A stretch of 35,123 nucleotides of DNA from Enterococcus pseudoavium NBRC 100491 (GCF_001544295.1 NZ_BCQF01000027.1:1-35123), one strand, 5' to 3'; shown: positions 16,929 through 24,814, counted from the stretch's first letter. The notes: generated by a model not told the origin, from the letters alone. Made by a program: numbers and translations.

Positions 16929-17288
16929 ATGAAAAAATTTTTGATCGGTTTAGTCAGTTTAATCGCCATTGCTTTTGTCGGTCTACAAATAGTCGATAAA
17001 GTCGTGAAAGGTGGAGATACTTATTATCTTCAAATCACGACTGACGGCGAACGGGTAGACGGCAAAGACAGCACCGGCAATCCGTATGTGGATTACAAGT
17101 ATTCGTTGCCTGGTTATGATGATGAAGGCCACCAAAAGCAACTGGACTTTAATGCAGCCAAAGATCGGCCCTTGCGCAAAGAAGCCTTCTTAAAAGTTAC
17201 TTGGAACAAGAAAAAGGGCGTGACTTCTTATGAAGAGGTTCAACCAAAACAAGTCCCTAAAAAAGCCGCAGAAAAACTAGGAGTGTAG
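16929..17288 (+). CDS. yxeA: YxeA family secreted protein
   Basis: A protein of 119 residues from ATG 16929, which lies ten bases after AAGGAG; the frame is open upstream but without a site. A basic start and a hydrophobic segment (residues 3-20) form a signal peptide or anchor. The rest has the DUF1093/YxeA pattern (GDTYYLQITTDG, YVDYKYSLPGYDDEG, FLKVTWNKKKGVTSYEEV). In Bacillus subtilis yxeA lies with the yxdLM ABC genes, which respond to cationic antimicrobial peptides. The same order is seen here, ten bases before the ABC ATPase gene. Molecular role unknown. Confidence 0.85.
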   Translation: MKKFLIGLVSLIAIAFVGLQIVDKVVKGGDTYYLQITTDGERVDGKDSTGNPYVDYKYSLPGYDDEGHQKQLDFNAAKDRPLRKEAFLKVTWNKKKGVTSYEEVQPKQVPKKAAEKLGV

Positions 17289-17297
17289 AGAATTATT

Positions 17298-18050
17298 ATG
17301 GAAAAAATTGTATCAGTCAATGCAGTAAAAAAAACCTACGGTAAAGGCAATCAGAAAAAGACCGAAGCTTTAAAGGGCATCTCTTTTGAAGTCGAAAAAG
17401 GTGAATTCGTCGGCATAATGGGTGCTTCGGGTTCAGGAAAATCAACACTGTTGAATTTATTGGCGACCTTGGATAAACCAACTGCTGGTCAGATCCAGAT
17501 CAATCAAGCCGATGTGACCAAATTATCAGGCAATCAATTAGCGGATTTCCGCAGCCGCGAAATCGGCTTTATTTTCCAAGATTTCAATTTGTTAGAGAAC
17601 TTAACAGCAGCCGAAAATATCGCGGTACCTTTATCACTACAAGGGGTCAAAGCCAAAGAGATCCATCGGCGGGTCGCTAAGGTAGCCAAACGCTTGTCGA
17701 TCGATAGTATTTTAACTAGCTATCCCGCTCAAATCTCTGGAGGTCAAAAACAGCGGGTCGCAGCCGCGCGCGCTTTGATCACGCAACCAACGATTCTTTT
17801 AGGGGATGAACCAACCGGCGCATTGGATTCTAACAGTGCCCGCGATTTATTGGACACAATGGAAGAATTGAATCAAAACGATCAAGTCTCGATTCTTTTA
17901 GTGACTCATGATCCTTTTTCAGCAAGTTATTGTCAACGGATCCTCTTCATTAAAGATGGTGTGATCTATCAAGAGGTCAAGCGTGAAAATCAAACACGAG
18001 AAGCTTTCTATCGTCAAATTTTAAGCATTCTCGGTAATCTGGAACAGTAG
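17298..18050 (+). CDS. ABC transporter ATP-binding protein (YxdL/BceA type)
   Basis: An ATPase of 250 residues with Walker A GASGSGKST, Q-loop IFQDFNLLENLT, signature SGGQKQRVAAARAL and Walker B ILLGDEPTGALD, then the H-loop LLVTHD. It is the MacB/BceA subclass that pairs with FtsX-type permeases. Downstream by 12 bases lies the matching permease. Such pairs detoxify or sense peptide antibiotics. The two-component system that usually accompanies them is not in this window, so regulation is unclear. Confidence 0.93.
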   Translation: MEKIVSVNAVKKTYGKGNQKKTEALKGISFEVEKGEFVGIMGASGSGKSTLLNLLATLDKPTAGQIQINQADVTKLSGNQLADFRSREIGFIFQDFNLLENLTAAENIAVPLSLQGVKAKEIHRRVAKVAKRLSIDSILTSYPAQISGGQKQRVAAARALITQPTILLGDEPTGALDSNSARDLLDTMEELNQNDQVSILLVTHDPFSASYCQRILFIKDGVIYQEVKRENQTREAFYRQILSILGNLEQ

Positions 18051-18062
18051 GGGGAATTTTTG

Positions 18063-19865
18063 ATGCTTTTAAAATTATCACTTACTGGGATTAAAGGCCG
18101 GCTGCGCGATTATATTGTGCTGTTTTCCGGCTTGGTCGTCGCTTCAGGAATCTTTTATATGTTTGAAAGCTTAGCTACGAATGAAGTCTTCTTAGAAAGC
18201 AATTCAATGGTCAAGTCAGTGGTCATGATCTTTCATTTAGGAACGGTCTTACTTTCGATCATCACGTTTGTCTATATTTTATATGCCAATTCCTTTTTGA
18301 TGACGATGCGGCAAAAAGACTATGCGATGTTTATGATGCTAGGCGCCAAAGCTCGGAAAATCGCCCAGTTGATCTTTATTGAAACCTTTGTCGTAGGTGT
18401 GGGAGCGACAATCGTTGGAACCATAGTTGGGATTGGCTTAAGCAGTATTGTCCAGCAATTATTGGTTCAGCAGCTAGCCATCAAGATTACCCATTTTACA
18501 GCGGTGAATTCTTCAGCAGTCTTATTTACCTTGATTTTTTTCACGGTCATCTTCGTCTTGGCGGCGTTGGTGAACGCGCTGACGATCGTGAAAAAACCGA
18601 TCTTGACGTTATTGAAGGCGAGTGAAACGCCTCTGCCAGCTAATCGCAACCCCTTGACCTTGCTTCTCGAAGTGATCGCAGGGATTGCTCTTTTAGGCAT
18701 TGGTTATTACATGATGACCCAAGTGCTGACGTTAGCGTTTATCGCGTTAGGTGTCGCCTTGGTCACGATCATTTTAGGCACGTATTTTGTCTTCCATTCG
18801 ATCTTGATTTTTGTCTTAGATCTTTTGAAGCGTCGTGATCGGATCGCCTTGAAAAAGTTGAACAATTTTACCTTGTCACAATTAAGTTTCCGGGTCCAAG
18901 ATTATACGCGGATTCTATCAATGGTGGCGATGCTCTTTGCTTTAGCTTTAGGAGCGATTACTGTGGGCTTAGGCTTCCACAATGAAATCTCAAAAATGAC
19001 CAATGCTACCACCAGCTATGATCTAGTATTGAATAATGGTCAAGAATTCAAGGCTGACCAGCTGAAAAAAATTGACATTAAGTCGAGAGTCATCTATCAA
19101 CAAAAAGAAGATGACACGACCGTTTATTACGATCAAGCACAATTCGATCAACAGCCTTTTAAAACAAAAGAATACGCAGTCGGCAACAAAACCAAAACCA
19201 TCCAGTATACGGGCAAAGAATTAGCGACTGAGGTCAATGCATCTGATCAATTACGTTCGTTAGAATTGCCGGAACAAAGTACTAAAAAGCATCAATTTCT
19301 CGCTACTGAGGAGTTTGCGGCGCTACCCTTGGCGACAACGGAACTGCAACTGATCACTGTGAGGAATTTTGCCAAAGACCAACCAGCCTTGAAACAATTA
19401 GCGGAAGAAAATTTTGAAAAAAATCCAACGATGGATCAAAATTTAGGCAGTATGCAACAAAAAGCCTTGGTCTATGAATTGTATAATGCACTGTTTTCAG
19501 GCTTTGAATTTATGGGCTTTTTCTTAGGGATCGCTTTTCTAACGATGTTGGCCAGCTGTCTGATGTTCAAGATCTTATCAGGAGCCAAAAGCGATATTCA
19601 ACGGTACAGCATGCTAGAAAAGATTGGAACGCGCCGGAATTTATTGAAACAATCGATCCGCAAAGAGATCGGAATCTTATTCTTAGTACCCGGCCTTTTA
19701 GGTGTGACCCACGTTTTATTCGGACTACAGCTATTCAAGACGCTTTTAAGCGAACCTTATAACAACATTTGGTTGCCTTTCTTGATCTTCTTCGTTCTTT
19801 ATTTTATTTACTATTTATTGACGATTTGGATCTATACTGGGATCGTGATGAAACGGGAAGCTTAA
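18063..19865 (+). CDS. ABC transporter permease, FtsX/BceB-like (YxdM type)
   Basis: A permease of 600 residues with about ten hydrophobic helices: a first helix near residue 20, an FtsX domain near 55-190, further helices to about 310, a predicted extracellular domain of about 160 residues (from NATTSYDLVLNNGQEF) and a final FtsX domain of three helices. The large extracellular loop between helices seven and eight is the hallmark of BceB-type peptide-sensing permeases. ATG 18063 lies behind GGGG; a TTG one codon earlier is less likely. A strong terminator follows. Confidence 0.9.
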   Translation: MLLKLSLTGIKGRLRDYIVLFSGLVVASGIFYMFESLATNEVFLESNSMVKSVVMIFHLGTVLLSIITFVYILYANSFLMTMRQKDYAMFMMLGAKARKIAQLIFIETFVVGVGATIVGTIVGIGLSSIVQQLLVQQLAIKITHFTAVNSSAVLFTLIFFTVIFVLAALVNALTIVKKPILTLLKASETPLPANRNPLTLLLEVIAGIALLGIGYYMMTQVLTLAFIALGVALVTIILGTYFVFHSILIFVLDLLKRRDRIALKKLNNFTLSQLSFRVQDYTRILSMVAMLFALALGAITVGLGFHNEISKMTNATTSYDLVLNNGQEFKADQLKKIDIKSRVIYQQKEDDTTVYYDQAQFDQQPFKTKEYAVGNKTKTIQYTGKELATEVNASDQLRSLELPEQSTKKHQFLATEEFAALPLATTELQLITVRNFAKDQPALKQLAEENFEKNPTMDQNLGSMQQKALVYELYNALFSGFEFMGFFLGIAFLTMLASCLMFKILSGAKSDIQRYSMLEKIGTRRNLLKQSIRKEIGILFLVPGLLGVTHVLFGLQLFKTLLSEPYNNIWLPFLIFFVLYFIYYLLTIWIYTGIVMKREA

Positions 19866-19906
19866 AAAGCGGTTGTGACAAAATTCTGTCACAACCGTTT
19901 TTTTTT
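19866..19906 (+). terminator. Terminator of the yxeA-ABC unit
   Basis: CGGTTGTGACA pairs with TGTCACAACCG around AAATTC and is followed by ten Ts. The next 230 bases before ltaS contain no gene; a TATAGT at 20094 is a possible -10 for ltaS. Confidence 0.93.
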
Positions 19907-20137
19907 TGTTATTTTTTAGCTAATTATTAAGAACATGAATTTTTTGTGTCTTAGGAAAAATTTATCTGATCCGAAAAAGCTTGATAAATTAAGGTTTTTT
20001 CTTAGAGTTTGCTGGAAACAAACCGTTTCCGGCAAAAAAATAAAATTTTCAGGGAGACGATCAATAAATCTGCATTTTTTTTTAAATCTGCTCTATAGTA
20101 TGAATGACTAATTTAATAGAGAAAGAAGTGTTTCCGG

Positions 20138-22204
20138 ATGAACCGGATCAAAAAAGCCTTTACGAATCGTTGGCTGCTCTTACTGACAGCCGGTGTATTG
20201 TTCTGGGCCAAAACGATTTTGGCGTATTATGTAGATTTTTCATTAGGGGTGGAAGGATCGATCCAAACCTTTATTCTCTGGATCAATCCGCTTGCCACAA
20301 CGCTGCTCTTATTTGGCGTCTTTTTATATGTCAAAAAATTCAAACCGGCACTAGTGGTCTTATTCTTGATGGATCTTCTAAATACGGTGATCCTTTACTT
20401 GAACGTGATTTTTTACCGCGAGTTTACCGATTTTGTGACAATCAAGTCGGTGTTGGGGTTTTCCAAGGTCTCCCAAGGAATCTCAGGCAGTTCCTTTGCC
20501 TTGATGAAGGTTCACGATCTCTTTTACTGGCTGGACTTACTGGTCTTTTTAGGAATATTGCTTTATATTTTCGCTAAACGCAAAGAGATTATCAGTAAAC
20601 CGGTCAAAAAGACCTTTGCCGTAGCGGTCAGCTGTTTGGCGGTGTTGACTTTTTCCGTCAACTTATCTTTAAGTGAAGCGAACCGCCCACAATTATTGCA
20701 GCGGACCTTTGACCGCTCGTATATCGTTAAATATTTAGGCTTAGATGCTTTCACAATTTACGATGGCATCAAGACGGAACAGACCAATAGCGTGCGGGCC
20801 CATGCCTCAAGCAATGGCTTGACAGATATTCTGAAATATACGAAGAGTCACTATGCGGCACCCGATCCAACTAAATTTGGGATTGCTAAAGGTCGCAATA
20901 TCATCGTGATCCATTTGGAAAGCTTCCAACAATTTTTGATCAATATGAAAGTCGATGGTCAAGAAGTCACCCCATTTTTGAATAGTTTAGAAAATGACAA
21001 TCAACAAACATTGGCCTTTGATAATTTTTTCCATGAAGTAGGGCAAGGCAAGACGAGTGATGCAGAAAATATGCTGGAAACCGGCACGTTTGGGCTGCCG
21101 CAAGGTTCATTATTCACCCAGTTGGGGAACGACAATACTTTCCAAGGGGCACCAGCGATCTTGAATCAACAAGCCGGCTACACGAGTGCAGTTTTCCACG
21201 GCAATGTCGGCAGTTTCTGGAATCGCGATCATGTCTACAAAAATCTCGGCTATCAAAATTTCTTTGACCGTTCATACTTCAATGAAGCGGATGAAAACCT
21301 CGGTTACGGAATCTTGGATAAAGAGATGTTGAAGGAAACGGTGGGTCATTTAGAACATTTGCAACAACCCTTCTATTCAAAATTCTTAACGGTCACGAAC
21401 CATACCCCATATTTGACTGATGATCAGAACTTCAACTTTCCGGCATTAAAAACCGGGAATAGTACCGTGGATGATTATGTACGGACGGCGCATTATTTAG
21501 ACGAATCATTACGACAATTTTTCGACTATCTAAAAGCTTCCGGTCTGTATCAAAATTCGATCTTCATGATCTACGGCGACCATTTCGGGATCTCTGATAG
21601 CAACAATCAAGACTTAGCCAAAGCGCTAGGAAAAGACCCGGCTACTTGGGATAAATTTGACGATGCACAAATGCAACGAGTGCCATTGATGTTTCATATC
21701 CCTGGCTATACCAACGGCGGGCTCCAGCACCAATATGGCGGCGAGATCGATGTCTTGCCCACGCTGTTACATTTGATGGGAATTGATAGTAAACAATATA
21801 TTCAATTCGGAACAGATCTCTTTTCACCCCAGCACGATCAAACGGTCGCCTTTCGGAACGGTGATTTCGTTTCACCTACTTACACGGAATTAAGCGGCGA
21901 AACCTATGACAATAAAACCGGTGAAAAGGTTGATCCAAAAGCCTTGAATATCGCTCCAGAGATCGATAAGGAGCAAAAGCAAGTCAAACAAGCCTTGAGC
22001 TTATCGGATAAATTGAACCAAGAAAATCTCTTGCGTTTTTATACCCCAGCAGGTTTTACACCAATAGATCCGAAAAAATATGATTACCACGACTTGGATC
22101 AAAAAAATGAAGCCATCGAAAAACAAAAAGGTCAGAACTCAACTAGTCTTTACTCCAAGAATGGCAATCAAACGACGATCGGACTTTATCCGGCGCTCCA
22201 TTAA
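20138..22204 (+). CDS. ltaS: Lipoteichoic acid synthase family protein (LtaS)
   Basis: A membrane enzyme of 688 residues that polymerises glycerol phosphate onto lipoteichoic acid. Five N-terminal helices lie within residues 1-180, followed by an extracellular sulfatase-like domain. Metal and catalytic residues fit the family: Glu261 in HLESFQQF, the nucleophile Thr306 in VGQGKTSDAEN, and Asp481-His482 in YGDHFG. Gram-positive genomes often carry two paralogues; a primase or minor synthase role cannot be told from sequence alone. A poorly conserved tail of about 80 residues is rich in Lys, Asp and Gln. ATG 20138 follows GAAAGAAG at ten bases. The gene is a single unit ending in a terminator. 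Confidence 0.92.
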   Translation: MNRIKKAFTNRWLLLLTAGVLFWAKTILAYYVDFSLGVEGSIQTFILWINPLATTLLLFGVFLYVKKFKPALVVLFLMDLLNTVILYLNVIFYREFTDFVTIKSVLGFSKVSQGISGSSFALMKVHDLFYWLDLLVFLGILLYIFAKRKEIISKPVKKTFAVAVSCLAVLTFSVNLSLSEANRPQLLQRTFDRSYIVKYLGLDAFTIYDGIKTEQTNSVRAHASSNGLTDILKYTKSHYAAPDPTKFGIAKGRNIIVIHLESFQQFLINMKVDGQEVTPFLNSLENDNQQTLAFDNFFHEVGQGKTSDAENMLETGTFGLPQGSLFTQLGNDNTFQGAPAILNQQAGYTSAVFHGNVGSFWNRDHVYKNLGYQNFFDRSYFNEADENLGYGILDKEMLKETVGHLEHLQQPFYSKFLTVTNHTPYLTDDQNFNFPALKTGNSTVDDYVRTAHYLDESLRQFFDYLKASGLYQNSIFMIYGDHFGISDSNNQDLAKALGKDPATWDKFDDAQMQRVPLMFHIPGYTNGGLQHQYGGEIDVLPTLLHLMGIDSKQYIQFGTDLFSPQHDQTVAFRNGDFVSPTYTELSGETYDNKTGEKVDPKALNIAPEIDKEQKQVKQALSLSDKLNQENLLRFYTPAGFTPIDPKKYDYHDLDQKNEAIEKQKGQNSTSLYSKNGNQTTIGLYPALH

Positions 22205-22211
22205 GAAATAG

Positions 22212-22242
22212 GAAGCATCCCGCCTAAGGATGCTTCTTTTTT
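22212..22242 (+). terminator. Terminator of ltaS
   Basis: GAAGCATCC pairs with GGATGCTTC, loop CGCCTAA, followed by six Ts. Confidence 0.9.
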
Positions 22243-22293
22243 GTCAATTTTTTAGCAAATAAAAAACTGAAGCAGCTAATCAGCGAGCCTTGT

Positions 22294-22323
22294 TTGACGT
22301 TTGCTTCAAACCGCTTCTAAAGT
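22294..22323 (+). promoter_or_regulatory. Possible promoter for a transcript antisense to the small ORF at 22370-22486
   Basis: TTGACG (22294-22299) and TAAAGT (22318-22323) are 18 bases apart on the plus strand. A transcript from here would run into the 3' end of the minus-strand small ORF. No clear terminator was found for it. Confidence 0.3.
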
Positions 22324-22369
22324 GCAGTCGAGTGAGATTATCTAGTCATCTGCGCTGGCTATTTTCAGT

Positions 22370-22486
22370 TTAGTGTAATAAGCCGCTGATGAGCTGGTAG
22401 AAAAGATGGGACAAAGCTAAAATCGCCAGATCGTAAAAGACATCGTGTAAGAAACTTGGGACTTTCTGTTTTAAAGTATTCAGCAT
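22370..22486 (-). CDS. Small hydrophobic protein, 38 residues
   Basis: A short ORF that is easily missed. ATG at 22486-22484 lies eight bases after AAAGGA, and TAA is at 22372-22370. The product begins MLNTLKQKVPSFLHD and continues with a hydrophobic stretch FYDLAILALSHLFYQLISGL before ending in LLH. A single amphipathic or membrane helix is likely. Size, good ribosome site and a possible antisense promoter recall type I toxins, but it does not match the Fst or TxpA families that I know. It could also be a small stress or membrane peptide. Confidence 0.5.
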   Translation of the reverse strand: MLNTLKQKVPSFLHDVFYDLAILALSHLFYQLISGLLH

Positions 22487-22646
22487 AGAGCTCATCCTTT
22501 CATTGGTAAATGTGTTACTCAGCTTAGCGGGGAAAACTTAGCTCAGACTTAAAAGAGACTAAGAAAACGTAAATCATTCACCTGGATGAATCTATTTGAA
22601 TTAAAACAAGTTTCAGCTTAAGATGGAGTAGAGGAGTGTGAGAGCG

Positions 22647-23003
22647 ATGGCGGCTTTTGAAAATCTAATTCAACATTTTTTTCATCCAATCGTTTTGGCG
22701 TTGGATATTATTTCAGTTTCAATCATTTTAGTAGGAGCGTTCCTAGCCTTGTACAAGTTGTTCAGACATAAAGAAGGTTCTTCTTCATCTGCGCTGGAAC
22801 GAATCAAATACATCAAGGCTTATTTAGGAAGTTATATTTTACTGAGTTTGGAATTTCTGATCGTGGCCGATATCATCGAATCCATCATCAATCCGACCTT
22901 TCAAGACATCATCAAATTAGGGCTGATCGTCGTTATCCGTACCGTTATTTCTTACTTCTTGAATAAGGAAATCAATGAAATCTCTGCAGAGGAAGCTGAT
23001 TGA
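22647..23003 (+). CDS. DUF1622 membrane protein
   Basis: A protein of 118 residues from ATG 22647 (GAGGAG lies ten bases upstream; a GTG at 22638 is too close to it). Three hydrophobic segments: about 12-35 (ALDIISVSIILVGAFLAL), 58-75 (YLGSYILLSLEFLIVADI) and 88-105 (IIKLGLIVVIRTVISYFL). The arrangement and the RTVISYFLNKEI end fit DUF1622. No function is known. It is a single gene between the small ORF and selC; only weak hairpins follow it. Confidence 0.8.
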   Translation: MAAFENLIQHFFHPIVLALDIISVSIILVGAFLALYKLFRHKEGSSSSALERIKYIKAYLGSYILLSLEFLIVADIIESIINPTFQDIIKLGLIVVIRTVISYFLNKEINEISAEEAD

Positions 23004-23101
23004 AGGAATAACTGGGGTTGTTAAACAGATTTAGTAATATTAAAAACTCAAAAAGTCTTAAAAAAAGCATTCGACCTCACTTTTTTTCTAACTAAATGTT
23101 A

Positions 23102-23130
23102 TTGCTTCCGTCTCAAATGAATGGTATGAT
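23102..23130 (+). promoter_or_regulatory. selC promoter
   Basis: TTGCTT (23102-23107) and TATGAT (23125-23130) are 17 bases apart, with a TG one base before the -10. The tRNA begins 11 bases later. Confidence 0.65.
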
Positions 23131-23141
23131 TGTCTTGTTTC

Positions 23142-23238
23142 GGGAGTGGATGGGTTCTGGTGTTCCCTCTGGTCTTCAAAACCAGTATGAGGAGTTAGGA
23201 GCTTCTTGGGTAGGTTCGATTCCTACACATTCCCGCCA
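23142..23238 (+). tRNA. selC: tRNA-Sec (anticodon UCA)
   Basis: A 97-nucleotide tRNA with encoded CCA (23236-23238) and discriminator G. The anticodon stem CTGGT/ACCAG closes a CTTCAAA-type loop with TCA as anticodon. The 8-base acceptor GGGAGTGG faces ACATTCCC (one G-U, last pair mismatched). The T arm is GTAGG-TTCGATT-CCTAC. An eight-pair long variable arm (GAGGAGTT/AGCTTCTT) is present. The D arm GGGTTC/GTTCCC has three G-C pairs and a closing C-G, with two apparent U-U oppositions. Long variable arm, UCA anticodon and 8+5 acceptor layout identify Sec tRNA. It is needed for the UGA codons in prdB and prdC. Confidence 0.93.
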
Positions 23239-23248
23239 ATATAGAATT

Positions 23249-23306
23249 AAAAGCCAACTAACCTTGATTTAGAGCCTTTTCTAAGTCAGTTAGTTGGCTT
23301 TTTTGT
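23249..23306 (+). terminator. Terminator downstream of selC
   Basis: AAAAGCCAACTAAC pairs exactly with GTTAGTTGGCTTTT over 14 pairs with a loop of about 26 bases, followed by Ts. Confidence 0.85.
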
Positions 23307-23340
23307 TTACATGTTACGATATTTGTTACGTTAAGATATT

Positions 23341-23490
23341 TTAAATATTTAAGTATTTAGTCAACTGATCCACAGTTTCTCGTGATCGTTCCTCAGTTAC
23401 GTGGATATAGAGTTCCATCGTAAGCTGAATCCGTGCATGTCCCAAACGCATTTGAAAATTTTTGATGGTAGCGCTAGACTTAAACAGAAT
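23341..23490 (-). pseudogene. C-terminal remnant of a tyrosine-recombinase integrase
   Basis: On the minus strand an open frame of 49 codons ends at TAA 23343-23341. It reads LFKSSATIKNFQMRLGHAR and then IQLTMELYIHVTEERSRE, which carries the LGH box and the catalytic Tyr (ELYIHVT) of phage and Tn916-type integrases. A stop codon lies a few codons upstream, and the rest of the enzyme is missing. It sits about 100 bases downstream of selC and faces it, the usual position of the integrase of an element integrated in a tRNA gene. The element that brought it is largely gone. Confidence 0.75.
23414..23437. repeat. 24-base direct repeat, copy 1 (inside integrase remnant)
   Basis: Begins TCCATCGTAAGCTGAATC and ends CGTGCA. 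An identical copy lies at 24447-24470. Both encode, on the minus strand, the integrase residues ARIQLTM. Confidence 0.8.
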
Positions 23491-23643
23491 CGGTTGAAAA
23501 ATTTATTTCAACAAATATTTTTTACTGTATGCTGGGCAAAAGAGCATAAAATCAGCTCATTTATTGCATTATTTCAACAGCTGGCGGATGGCTCGTACAA
23601 TTGTTTGAACTAGGCTTAGAATCTTTTTAGGTCAACCATGTTC

Positions 23644-24051
23644 TTATAATATGTTCACTTTTCCTGATGTTTTTAAGTAATTCGAGACCTCTTCCTTCAA
23701 ATTATCAAATTCTTGAGTGCTGGTTGTGATATTGAGAATAAAACTAACGGCCTCTTCTTGTGTGAAAGATATCGTATAACCATTCATCATTAAAAAGGTA
23801 ATCATAGAAACTAAAGCAGTGCGCTTGTTTCCGTTTTGGAAAGGGTGTCGCTTTGCTAAATTGATTGCTAGAATTGAGGCTTTATCATAAATTGTAGGAT
23901 ACAACGCTTCGCCAAAGACCTCTTGTTGCGGTTGATTCACCGCCATGTCTAAGGCAGCTGCGTCCTTGATCCCAATTAATTCCCCAGCCGAAACTTTTGT
24001 GATCAGTTTCGCGTTGATTTTTACAATGTCTTTAACCGTTAGATATCTCAT
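23644..24051 (-). CDS. doc: Doc-type (Fic superfamily) toxin
   Basis: A protein of 135 residues with the Fic/Doc core HPFQNGNKRTA (His, Asn, Lys and Arg present), as in death-on-curing toxins that phosphorylate EF-Tu. N-terminal YLTVKDIVKINAKLI and the TSMVNQPQQEVFGE-like region also fit (here AVNQPQQEVFGEALYPTIYDKA). Its start overlaps the end of the upstream antitoxin gene by four bases, so the pair is one operon. It lies in the eroded element after selC, a typical place for such a stabilising module. All key residues are intact, so it is probably active. Confidence 0.9.
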   Translation of the reverse strand: MRYLTVKDIVKINAKLITKVSAGELIGIKDAAALDMAVNQPQQEVFGEALYPTIYDKASILAINLAKRHPFQNGNKRTALVSMITFLMMNGYTISFTQEEAVSFILNITTSTQEFDNLKEEVSNYLKTSGKVNIL

Positions 24052-24287
24052 AAATCAACCAAGTCCTTAATAGCTTTTTCGTATTGACTCATTACAGAAG
24101 CTACGATGGAATCAACATCTACTTCCTCTTCAGCTTTCACAATTTTGACAGATCCATCTGTTTCGAAGATGTAGCTAATGGATTCCCCAGTTTGTAGATT
24201 GAGCTTTTCCTTTACTTCAGAAGGAATGGTAGTTACGTCACTATTGCCTGATTTGCGAATTTTATATTTTTTAGTTTTCTCTTCCAT
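24048..24287 (-). CDS. AbrB/MazE-like antitoxin of the Doc module
   Basis: A protein of 79 residues from ATG 24287-24285, ten bases after GGGAG; an in-frame GTG nine codons earlier overlaps this site. Residues 6-45 form the SpoVT/AbrB swapped-hairpin domain (KYKIRKSGNSDVTTIPSEV, then LNLQTGESISYIFETDG). The acidic tail (about 50-79) would neutralise the toxin. Doc usually pairs with Phd, so an AbrB-type partner is a variant. Autoregulation is likely; the AT-rich upstream region has ATGACA and AATAAT with 17-base spacing on the minus strand. Confidence 0.85.
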   Translation of the reverse strand: MEEKTKKYKIRKSGNSDVTTIPSEVKEKLNLQTGESISYIFETDGSVKIVKAEEEVDVDSIVASVMSQYEKAIKDLVDL

Positions 24288-24446
24288 TGTAGATACACTC
24301 CCTTTAGTATTCACTACTCATTTTAGTATATATTATTAACATAGTAAATCCATATGTCATATAATTACATGATTATAAAATAGTAACTAACGATGTAGTA
24401 TATACATAATAAATAGAAAGTCCTCTATTCATTATTTTGGCTGAGA

Positions 24447-24470
24447 TCCATCGTAAGCTGAATCCGTGCA
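24447..24470. repeat. 24-base direct repeat, copy 2
   Basis: Identical to 23414-23437 and 1,033 bases away in the same orientation. On the minus strand it again reads ARIQLTMD, so it is a second integrase scrap. The two copies enclose the toxin-antitoxin pair. Confidence 0.8.
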
Positions 24471-24565
24471 CGTCTAAATCCATGATTGAATGATCGGGTG
24501 GTTACGAGAAATAAGTTGATTAAAAAGCCCTGTCAGTGGAGGATCAAGAAATTTTTCAACAAAAC

Positions 24566-24610
24566 AGCAAAAAAAGAACCGGCCACATCAACTGTTGATG
24601 TGGCCGGTTC
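24566..24610 (-). terminator. Strong 17-pair palindrome, terminator-like on the minus strand
   Basis: GAACCGGCCACATCAAC and GTTGATGTGGCCGGTTC pair perfectly with a one-base centre (24576-24610). On the minus strand it is followed by seven Ts. No gene that it could end was found upstream on that strand, so it is an orphan, perhaps left by an insertion element. Confidence 0.6.
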
Positions 24611-24814
24611 AATTATCATTAGAGATTGTATTGCAAATAGGTGTTTTGAAAAAATTCAGTGGGTTTGTCAACATCATACCTCATAGGAATAGTTAAATAA
24701 TTTTCGGAAACAAAATAGTGACCAGCGATTTCGAAGAAAAATGAATAAATTTAACTATATAGGGATGTAATTGTTTAGTCCGCTAACGACAGCTATCAAG
24801 GAGGTTTTGAGGCA

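Noticed and set aside
20104-20577. 157-codon plus-strand frame overlapping ltaS
   Set aside because: It lies in another frame of the ltaS membrane region, has no good start site and does not resemble a protein family.
23401-23613. 70-codon plus-strand frame
   Set aside because: It is antisense to the integrase remnant and lacks a ribosome site.
24486-24686. 66-codon plus-strand frame across the palindrome
   Set aside because: Its middle encodes only the perfect inverted repeat, and it has no ribosome site.
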